From Rhyacophila brunnea (taxonomy: Eukaryota; Arthropoda; Insecta; Trichoptera; Rhyacophilidae), in contig JAGYXB010000962.1 in NCBI GenBank assembly GCA_022495005.1, positions 434,001-498,000 of the forward strand: a stretch of 64,000 bases of DNA, in the 5' to 3' direction. This document shows positions 12,201 to 24,200 of this stretch, piece by piece (the first letter of the stretch is position 1; each line of letters begins with the position of its first letter). A model generated the notes under the pieces. It ran no database searches. It saw only the letters and a program-made list of their open reading frames with translations, and was not told the DNA's origin. Position numbers and translations under genes: made by a program.

Positions 12201-15200
12201 AATTACAAAACCTAACCTAACCTAATAATAATAATATTATATTATGTCCAATTATAACTAATAAAACCATCCGTATTAAATTTACTTTATACCCTGGCGA
12301 ATTCACGCACTCAGCAGATAATATACCTAATTCATGAATAAGGCAACGGGCTTGACTATTACATGAATTGGCCAAAATTTTGCCCATTTCATGTAATAGA
12401 ATTTCGCACATTCGGCGTAACATATATAAGAAAATAAAGCCCGAAAGTATTTATTACTATGGCAATAATAACTATTATTCTTTATAATAAATAATAGCGG
12501 AAAGCATTAAATGCAAGTTTTTTTTCTCTATTATATAGGCAGAGTGGTTAGTGTTTATCTGAGAGCAAATGTCAGGCATTATCAGTATGTAATTAATACA
12601 TCAGGCATTAATGGGTACTTTATTGAACAAAGAGAAATTTGGATAGACGACTGCAATCCAATGTCCAAACTGATAATATACAATAAGCCCAGACATCTCT
12701 TATAGATATAAAACAAGAACAGACTGTATACCATTCGTTTCATAAAGACTTATTCTGCCTGAATATTGGCAAAAATTGAAACATCATATCCAACTCAAGA
12801 TAGAGCATAGAACTTGCATACTGCGCAGTGGGGAGGTAGCTCCGCTGACTGAAGAAACGAGGATTAGTTATTGATAGGTGTAGTAAAATCAATATTATTT
12901 ACTTATAAATACAGAAGTGTTCTGTGGCAATATTTGCATAATATCTAGTCAATACTGATATACGTCATAATACGATCGTTTGAAACTCGACACAAGTCCA
13001 CACCTGGAAACATTTCTATCAAATCAAATGTTTGTGTGCTTTAATCAAAACAGCATTCGACAAATATTACTTCCGACGAAACAGTAAAATGTTCCCACCA
13101 AATATGGCTACACTCGTTTGTTTGTCAGAATATTTGCCGATGTTTCCCTTCGCGGCGAAATACAAAAATATGTGGTCATTTGTATATTTTTTTACTTGCT
13201 TTTGTGGCTTGTAATAAGTACAATGAGTAAATAAATATAATGTGATTCTAAATTAATAAAAATAATCATCTGGACAAAAAAAATATTTTGTAAAATACAA
13301 AAATATAAGTAGTATCGATTCATTCACACGCCGCTTATAATAAACGTTTCTGTTACAAAATTGGCAATCTAGTTATAGCTGATTAGCTCAACCTGTTGGG
13401 TCCATACCCAGCGGCGGCTCCTCTAATACCATGCAAGTGCTACGCACTGCCTGCATTTTTGAAGACATCACTCAATTTTTCATTGTTATTCATACGTGTA
13501 TCACTCACTTCGCGAAGTAGAACATGTAGCAATATTATGAACAATATTCCGTTCATGAGCGCAAAACGCTTGCGATCCAAATAGATTTTCAGTTTGCACA
13601 GGATTACAATGAGGTCATTGTATACTACTTAAATGGTAGTCGAATGTTCCTGTAATGGCGTTTTGTCTAGAATTTTTTACACACTTTTAGATCGGCGCAC
13701 GAAACGGACTCTAGAAACAAAAACGCCAGTTTCTGTTTTATAACAATGTAGGGGAGTTGATTTTTATAAATTTTTCAGTTAACATACTTAATGAAACGCC
13801 AACATTTTACGAAAATACAAACTGCCGCGTTTATTTCTAAACCACTCAAATACATTCAAAATAATAAAAAAACAAATCAGCGGTTATTTATTTGGCTAAT
13901 GCATTGTTCGCTCAGAGCATAAAGCCATAAACTGTGACATTTATATTTCTTTATTGATATTAAATCATTCTAGCTGTTCAAAAACTTTTTTGAGAAATAG
14001 TATAAATAAACAAAGACATTTAATTTACCTTCTGAGAAATCGGTAAGAGAACACGGCAGCCTTTGGTGATTGAGGTAATCATGAAAAGACGCTTTACAAC
14101 CTTACGTGGCTAGAACACGTGCTCCGGATGCCGCCAAAGAGTGTGACACGCCGTAGCCTTATGGCACAGCCTCAAGGGTTCCGTCGCCATGGCCGGCCCT
14201 CCCTCACCCTGCAGCGGTGCCACAAAAGCGACCTACGTGCTGCAGGTCTGACATGGCGGGAGGCGCAAGAGTTGGCGATGGACCAAGAAAAGTGGCGCGA
14301 ACTTGTGCTTGCCCTATGCCCCAATGCTGGGTCGTGACAGGGTGAAAGAAGAAGATCTTCTCTTTATAGAAGGTAAACCATTGCGCACTACCAGAAAATG
14401 CTAGGCTGATACCACCGGCCGCCACTGTCCATACCCTGCATCCACATTATACGTCAAATTATTGATGGAAGATACTAGATGAATTTTACCAGGATGAGAT
14501 GCGATCTAGTTAACTAGGGCCTGATTGTGATCCCTACTCTATTATGGTAGGTGTGAAATAACTTAATAAATGAAATAATACTATAAGATGGTTTAAAAAG
14601 AATTTAGTGGTTATGGATGTGAACCATAATATTATGTAGTCTCAGCAGTGGCGAAGTGTGAAGGTAGGCTGTTAAGATTCACCATAAATAGTGCACATTA
14701 AACTTTGTTAGTCATACGCATTTGTTTTTATTGAACTAAGACTACAATTTACAGATGGTATTGGTTAGTTTTTAAAAATCAAATTAACCCTGCCCAAACC
14801 AAACCGTAATAGTTTTGGTATATTTTGGGCGATACGATGAAATTGTGCACACTTTTTCATTCATACTTATTTGTTTTCATTGGATTAAGAATACATATTA
14901 AAATCATTAAGCCCTGCCTAACCAAACTCTAATAGATAAAAAATACCATTCTATCTATAAAATATTCAAAGTTATGTATGATTAAATTGCATAATTTTAG
15001 ATATTTTATAGATAGATGAGTATTTTATTACAATTATCTATTATGGCTTGGTTTTCGCAGGGTTTAATTGAATTTTAAAAACTAACCAAAACCATCTGTA
15101 GATTGTAGTCTTATTTCAATGAAAACATATACATATGTCTGACAAAGTTTAGTGTGCACTATTTATGGCAGATCTTAACAGCCTACCTCCACCCTTCACC

Positions 15201-18200
15201 ACTGAGTCTCAGGTTTAGGTATAGGTCTCTATTCAAAGGATGCGTCATTCTACTACAGCATTCACCAGTTCAAGTCCAATAATAAAAGTAGCAGAAGAAA
15301 ACATTACATTTTGTGATTTAAAAACCACCATGATCAGTATAAGTGCTGCTCCACTGAATTAGTTCCAAATACCAGATGACAAAATGGTGGCCAAACTCTG
15401 GTAGAGGATGGCACAAGAAGAAGAGGGTTATTTCGATAAATTGACATTTGTTTTTTATTTATTCCAAACATAATAGAGATCATATTTATGGAAAATGTTA
15501 TCAACACAAAATGTATTTATTTTTATTAGGTATCTTTATAATATAAAAACATAAAAATCTTAGAAATACGATTTAACTTGATGTACATTGTAAATAAATG
15601 AGTTCACTTATCGCGATAATGGAAAAAAATACCTAGAATATCCCTATTGAGTAAACAGGTCAAAACAATAAAGTGACTCGTTGATTCTACAAAACAGAAC
15701 CATTAAATTTGTGTTGCACAATTTATATTAATGTCAATAGCATGGACATAAACAAGGATGATTCGATCAGTTGACGTTGGTACAAATTTAATAGCTATTT
15801 ACTGAAAATTATTCTTATGACGTCTACACTGTAATCGAAACAGATGACTGATGAGTGCATGGTATGTTGGAAATATCGCAACATCTTTGTTTACAAGGGT
15901 GATGTAAGTAAATACAACTGGTAATGACATTCTGAAATATTAAATATCATCCATTTTTTTTCTTTGTATGACTGCAGCCATTGAGTTACCATATAATAGT
16001 ATATACATATAGGCTTTAGCTGAATTCGCATAGGTTTGACGCGCATATAATTTCAGACACTTCATAAAGGTAATTCACTACTTAATACTTCATCTGAGAC
16101 GTTCATGGGTCGACGTATTGGTATTAGGTGTTGTGCAGCCAATATAGGTGAGCCGGAACTGAATGTGGACTCTACGATATTTCTGTTTGTGAGTGTGTCT
16201 ATATGAGCGCAGTAAAAAGTTTCAAACCTCATTGACTACAGCAACGTAAATTGATGGTTTCACATAATGCTTTGGAAGTATTCAAGTTTATATTTCCTAT
16301 GAAATTATAATATAAATTATATTGATTTCCACTTTACAATCAAATTAATTTACATTTCCTGATGACTGATAAGAGTCCTGGGCTCTTTCAACTGATTGCT
16401 TAAAGCACTATTTCATTATGAAACTCTTTGTTTACAGAATATACGCAAAGAGCCTTGATATTGTTACTTGTACTCATTGCTCGAGTAACAGGTCACTACT
16501 CTGTGTCAAACACAAGAGAATATTAAAGATATACTTGTGATTGAGCAAAGTGTCTTTCAATATACGTTTAAATCAGGGTAACAAAGGGTTCTGTTAAACT
16601 GAATCGTGAGGGCATTTCTTGCCTGTTAAGTCAGGCATTTTAATTAATAATCCATACTAATTTCAAACACAAATAGTACCAGGTAGATAGATAGCTCCAG
16701 AAAGTGTAATTTTTGATTTAACGTTGTGAACGTTTTTATAATCAAAAATTTTTAATAATAAGAAATATGTAATAAATGTATACTTCATGTTAAGTATTTA
16801 TTATGAGGTGAAAGGCCAACATTTGCAAAATGTTGGAATAAATTATCTAGGTTCGTGTAGGTCCGTCTGTGAGAATGACTTGCATTATCTCGGTTTGGTG
16901 ATCAGAATAATTCTCTGTAATTTATTTCTTATTGACATAACATTCTGACCTTGATAAGATGAAATTGCTTTTTTTTTCATTTTAAATGCAATAAAACGTT
17001 TTTTTTTTGTTTATACACTTTTATGACACGTGATATTTTTATTTTAACTGAAGTGGCATGCGCTCGATTCATATTTTATAGATAAAGAGTAAACTCTAAG
17101 GTCATGGATTCGTTCTTGATGTATTTACATACACCTTCGAACTGAGGACACTATATAGATTACAATTTCGGCATCATTTACAGTACCATGCCCAAATTTT
17201 TCTATCGCTTCCTTATGAGTACTTATATCAATGCCTCTGTGACGAATATAACTATTCAACACGGATTTCAAAAGCGGTTTTCCCAGTAAAGCCCATACCA
17301 GTGGTCGTCAATACCGCCCGGATAAATCCGCCTAGACAAAACCGCCCGCAAAAAATACAAAAATATATAAAACAAGTGTTTTTTTTGCGAATTGCGTATC
17401 GATAGAAATTTACATACACACGATAATCGGTATAATTTGAGATTTAATCCGTTGCAGCTGTTAGTAGAGTAATAACTTAAAATCATCAGCTTTTAACACT
17501 TAGTTAATGCCTTTGTACTGTAGTATTTCTAATTTAGAATATTTAAGAAGGTTAGCACCATTGATATACTACTAGATGAGGAGTTCCCATACAAGTGTCA
17601 TTTTAAAAATGTACCACAAAAGATATTATGAATATCGTCTTATAATATTTCCTTGTAGGTATAATGCGTTAAGACCGTTGATATGGATTCCCGAATTTCA
17701 CCCGTATTGCCCTGGCTGTAAAACTAAATTTGCGTTCTTGGAATAGTGAACCTAAGGGTACTGCAACCCAAAGCAGACAGAGCAAGTCGTCATGCGCTGA
17801 CTATTAGTTAGAGTAAGATGCAAGCTAGATCGGGCTTACTCAGTAAGTTTTAACATTGGCCGAGTCGCTGAAAATCGGGCGTCATTTTAAGAAGCATATG
17901 ATTCATCCAGTAGTATATCAATGGTTAGCACACAATATTAAAATTGAATTTAAAAAAAAAAATTTATATCTTTACTCGTATGTTTTTTTTATTTGTGTAT
18001 GCAAAAAAATATAATATTATGTAAAAATAAAAATTGTCTCTTTCTAAATACAAATTCTAAATTGTATTGGCAGCAATCAGTGACGTCCCGTGGGGGTAGG
18101 CAGATTGAGCGTCGCTTGGGGACGGCAGTTACCCGAAGGGCGGCAAATCGAGGAGAATCATTATTTATACATAGAAATAGCTACCTAAACTTAGTAATAA

Positions 18201-21200
18201 CGGAAATATATTTCCATTAAGGTGATGTCTCTAGGTAAAGTTGTTATCGAAAAATAGCTAGAAAAGTTTATTAATCGGTAAATATATATTCAAAAGTAAT
18301 GAGAAAAATAAAATAAAAAATTAAGATGTATCGTGGAGTTCTATATACCAAAAATACGTGTCAAATTCGGTACATTTCTATCGGGTGGTAAGAATGAATG
18401 ACATAAGATTTATTATCAAAATTACGATAAAAATGTACGTAAATCTATTACCTAGGGAAACGCTAAACGTTAATTGGAATTTATTATATCCTTATATCTT
18501 TTTTTTCAAATTTAAAAAACATCGATTTAGAGGTTAGAAAGCATGCAATTAAAATCGAAACATCTCGGTTCAGACTTAATTTATCGCAAAAAACGATTAG
18601 CGTTTCTATTAAAAATATTATTTAATAATTTTTAGGCTAGTTATTTAAATTTAATCTTGTATTTTTGTATATTAACGAATCGATTGTAAATAAAATGAAT
18701 ATTTGACAAGACTTTATCGACATATGCTGCTAACGCGGAAATAAATCGAACTATTTTTGAAACAGTACTTGCATAGATTAAAAAATACATACACACACAC
18801 ATACATTGAAAATAAAGGTTCGCCAGGTACGAAGACAAAAACTGTGTTAATTCTGCTGTCAATAATTTTTGTTTGCGATATTGGAGCATATGTCAATGGA
18901 CTACATATATCAACCTCCACTTTCTGAAATAGTGTTGTGTAATTATTTCAGATATTTATTACTGTTTTGACGTACCTACCTTTTATAAAGCGATTTTAAA
19001 ATAAATATAGTTTCATAATAATATAAAGAAAGCATACGAGCGAAAATGCCTAAGATACTTCTGACACACATCAAATTTAATCTTTGTCTAGTAACTGTAC
19101 AATTTATCCATATTTATGTTAAGTGTTTAAAATGTTATAAGTAAAAAAAAAATCGTCTATTCACGTGGTAGTCGCGAAAATTATGAACAATATACAATGT
19201 TAAAAATAATAAGAATTGTTAAAATTTCTAGTCACAATATTATTCAAAGACAAATTAACCCGATCAAAACAGCCTCGACAAACTTCCACTTCACTAACTT
19301 TTGTTCTATATGTTTATCCTGGATACAGCGGCAAACACATTTTGAAAATAGCCGATATACTGGATTATTTGTTAGTTTGGGTTAGTTTAAGTTAGATTAG
19401 GTAATCCTAACAAATAATCCAGTATATAGGCTATTTTCAAAATGTCTTTGCCGCTGTATCCAGGATAACCGACTTGTACCCTAATTTAATTACATACATA
19501 CTATTGTACTATATTTGGGCCATCAAACGTTCATTCCTGTCTACGGCCTTAAAATTATTATCTACGTGCCTATATAACTGTATGCCGTCCTGTCAAAAAG
19601 TGGAGGTTGATAATTTAGTATGTAGAAAATAGAAGTTATTATTAGTCTCCATAAAATATAGGGTAAACAATTCAGTGAATGAACACACATAAGAGGTGAA
19701 TTTGAAAATAAATTAAATTAAAAACGATTAAATGAACTAAGAAAATTATTACAATAGGTAGGTACAATAAATTGTGTATAACCGTGGTATTACTAATTTT
19801 ATGCCGTGATGCTTTGATAGTTGAACTTTTCATAATATTTGGATCACTATTTAGTTGCTCATTTATCTGCTACATCATAAAGTCGTAAATATTGTTTTTT
19901 TATGAAGCAATCATAAATACAAAAAATTAAGATCTACTTTTCAATCATAGTAGATACCTAGGAATATGGTATAGGTGTTGATAATTTTAATTATTTATTC
20001 GAGATCTTCAGGGAATTACAAAAGTCCACACCTAGAAACCACTGGGCCAATAAGGTTTCTTTTTATATCTCCAAATCCATTTCACTTACACATTTATAGG
20101 TAAAATAAATAAAACTATCTTTTATTTTATCTTGCACTGTTCTTTAAAATCGACATTAGATTTTTTCAAAGAAATAACGTTCTGTCTTTTTCTTAGAATA
20201 TTATGTAATCAGTGGTGCACTTACTTCAAATTCTAAATTTTTTTCTTACGTTTTACAATTTTTTTTTTAATTTGTCACTTATTTTGTCCTTGGGTTTGCT
20301 TATCAAGATTTGTTCGCATGTTTATTTACGTTTTTCTTACCTCCAACTTCTTTTTTATTCAATTCGTTGCGTGTCTTACTTTATTCTTATCTCAGATATA
20401 GTTAGTTAGTTAATACAAACCGTCCACTCTGTGGAGGCCCATATGAACCCATTAGGATCGGACATGGTTGAAACGAAATGAATTGGGATGTCTATATAAT
20501 ATCGACATTGTCATAATTATAACTACAGTCGAACTCGGTTATTACAATCTCGGACATAGCGAGATCTCGGATGTAATGAGGAAACAGTCGTTGACATTTG
20601 GTATATGATTTTCTCCGTACATTTTTATTCACTGTTATAACGAGATACTTATCGGATATACCGAGCTAAAATACTGGTAATGTGTTGATCGTTTAAAGAC
20701 ATTTCGACCCTAAGCAATAAAATCCGATCGGACAGGATGCCGCCGGGGACAGATTACGTTTATGACACTAGTTAAGTGTCTAATTGTTGTTTTCGCCGAC
20801 AATAAAAATACCTATTCTCTGATATAACGAGTACCGCTTATAACGAGCACATTCAGCCGGTCCAACCTTCCTAGTAATAACCAAGTACAACTGTATATTC
20901 CTTATTTTGTTTAATAATAATTCGAATGGCATTTGTTTTGCTATTCATTTCATATCATTCTTTTATTCCACCTCTAGTAGAAATTCGATGTAATTGTCAA
21001 TTGTACAAGATTAAACTCAATCTTATAAACATTTGTACTTAAATGTTCATTTACTACTATAAATGAATTTTACTGTAGAAAAATATTTATATTAATTCGT
21101 ATTGACAACGTAAAAAAATCTGGTTCATTGACTGGACAGGATACCCTTGTATTGCCACTGTAAAAAAAACTACGGTAAACAAAATGTAAAAATCATAAAC

Positions 21201-24200
21201 ACTTTAAATCAAATCAAATAGATATGTTAGAATTGTAAATATTTTATGGGGAAAATATTAATTGTAAATATTTTTACATAGGTAAGTAAATATATAATAA
21301 ATTTAAATGCATTTTTATCAAGCTTATGATTTTTAATATGTGGCGACACACAATATTTTATTTTATATTTTATTGCCATCTGGTTGCGATCGACGAAAGT
21401 TTTTAGTAACACATTTTTAGAAATTCATGGTAGATGCCTGTAGATGCCTTTAGATGGCGTTGAAGTCACATGTGATCGTAAATTGAGGCAAAGAATTCGC
21501 CTTAAAAAATTCAGCTCACTGGTTGGAAACAAAATGTACTAATTATTACCATAAAAGATTTAAAAGGACTTTATTTTTTTTGTCGAGTTCGCTATGTTCT
21601 TGTTTACTTCCTTTGTCCTTGGACGTCACGTCCTTAGTGAACAGCAATGACACGTGTAGATTTGCAAATAATATTTGAATTGTAGGTAGGTACATACTTA
21701 CATTAATTTAAAATTTATCCAAATATGTTTGCTGGTTACTCCTTTTGGAAGTTGTCAGGCGTATTTTTAAATGTACCTATCTGAAATCGTAGATACGCAA
21801 TGTTGTCTATTGAAGCAGAAATGGCATTTAAATTAGATTTAGTGGTATTGTTAGTAATGTATCCATACAACACATTTCTTAGATATTGAAGTCATGAAAG
21901 GATGATAAAAAGTACTGTAAGTATAAAAAAATGTGGCAGCATTTTGGTAATGCCTAGGGGCGGCATTTTGTCTAGGGACGTCACTGGCAGCAATGTCTGG
22001 GTGGCAATGCCTGGGTGGTAATGTCCGGGCGGTTTTGGTTCGTGCTGTTTTGTCGGGACCCCATTAGAAACGGACTTCTGTATTCGAATAAGATATATCA
22101 AGAAATGAGGACTTCATTTATACGTAAGTTGTTGGTTAAAATGTGAGACATTATAAGGAGACTGAAATCAAATTAAAGTTTTCTAGTTGAGTTATGGGAA
22201 ATGGTGGAAGGGGGGTCGAGCGAGACAAGCCCATATAACGATATGTACCAATATAAAAAAAATTGTTAAGTGACGAACGAATTTATTTATAATGTACTCT
22301 CACAGAGTTTTCCCGTAAGTAGAGACTACATATACTAGATTTACAATGTCTGTGGAAACTTTTACTTACAAAGATGAAATAACAATATAATATGGTCCAT
22401 GAAATAGATACCTACAGTTTCTTTGAGCTAAAACAAATTTCATTGTGAAACACCCATGAAAACTTGAAAATACAATGGATAATATTAGGTTACGTTACAT
22501 TGTACGTCAGTTTTGGTTTCCTTAACAACACAATGTATTGTCTGTTTTATAAATAAGCCCTCTTGTGTAAATATAAGTGGTTTCAAAAATTCAATACAAA
22601 ACATGTTTCATTACTGACAGTCTCGTGTGGATCTTGCGATTTTTTAATGAGAAATGAATGTTAGCCGTCATGTTGTTAGCATTCAGCATATTAGATTGGT
22701 TACTATCTGTCTAAATACAAAGAAGAAAACAACATGTGAATTTACCAGAGGCGGGATTCAAACCCATCACCCATAACTTCAAAAGAGAAGATTCAGTGAC
22801 TATTTCAAAGCTGTGTTTGTGTTCAATACAAACTAAACTAAAAACCACAAAACCATTTCTTTTATTCAACAAATAATTCACAAGATTTGAGAATGTAACA
22901 TTCCATATAGTGAACATACATAACTTGTGAACACCCTTAATATATATCGACTAGAAAAATGACATTTGAAAAAAATACAATGTTCGACAGGATTTGAACC
23001 CGTATATCCACTGGTATAGCGCCAATATGCTTTAACCAATTAAGCTATGTATCTAGCTATTATATAAGCTATATAGAAATACAATAAATGCATACAATGA
23101 GCTTGTATGACTACAGACTTATTTTAATTTCAATGTCGAAATGGATTCATAAAAAGTTAGATAATGCAAATAAATTAATAGATTATAAATGGACCAAGTT
23201 TTGTTCATACTTTCACGACGTGTTCAGGACATGATAGATATCGTATGTTTTGTCAGTATCTTAATCATTGACAAGATAAGATACTAAATATTCACTTGCA
23301 GTATTGCCTGTATGGCCTGGAGTTCAGTTTGCCACAATCATTCAAATTAAATCCTACTTAATTACGACAATTTTAACTAGTAGTTCTTACATGAAATGTT
23401 CATCAAATTACGCTATAAATTTTTTTTTCTCATGGGTATATGCATGAGATGTTTTCAAATTATGTCTTATATGTTGAATAAAAGAAACAGTTAATTAAAC
23501 ACGTATTGTATATACCTACTTAAAAAAGAGCTCGCCCTATACAGTAAGACCTCGAGTTTAATTCGAATTGATTTAAAAAAAAGTATTTTGTGTCATTCTA
23601 CGATTAGAACAATTTTATAATTATTGATAAAGGTCGAATCATGGACCATGTAAAAAAATCAGTACCAATGCAATCTATGATAATTACCAAGAAAAGAAGA
23701 ATATTACCTAATAGAAGAAATGGAAAAATATTTGTTATATAGATAGAAGATAATAAAATGCAGCAACAACAAATTGCAATAAGCCTTATGTTCATACAGG
23801 AGAAAGCCATAAATCTTTTTGAACAAGTCTATAAATGATGATAGTGTTGATACTCAGACATTCATTGTAAGCTGATTCGAAAATTAAAAGGCCGTAATAA
23901 ACTACACAACATCGTAACAGGTGAGGCTGCCAGTGCAGATAGAGAGGGAGCTACGAATTTCATTAAGTCTAGCAAAAACCATAAAAAACGGGGATTAGAG
24001 GATTATTTTCTTAAATGTATGTGGGTACTATTTTATTTTCACCTATCCTTCGAAACTAATAAATATTATTTAAACAAAAAAAAAATCCGTAATGTAATCA
24101 CGAAATTCGAGGACCTACTGTATTGCAATAAGGGTGATTGTTACAAATTATTGTCAGATGTCTTTTCTGGAAAAACTAAAAAATTTTCTGTTCTCTTCTG

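Noticed and set aside
12211..12225. Telomeric repeat as a sign of a chromosome end or fusion
   Set aside because: Only three CCTAA units, inside a transposon; too short to mean an interstitial telomere.
22975..23065. A functional tRNA gene
   Set aside because: A and B boxes are visible, but the acceptor stem does not pair and the anticodon loop lacks U33.
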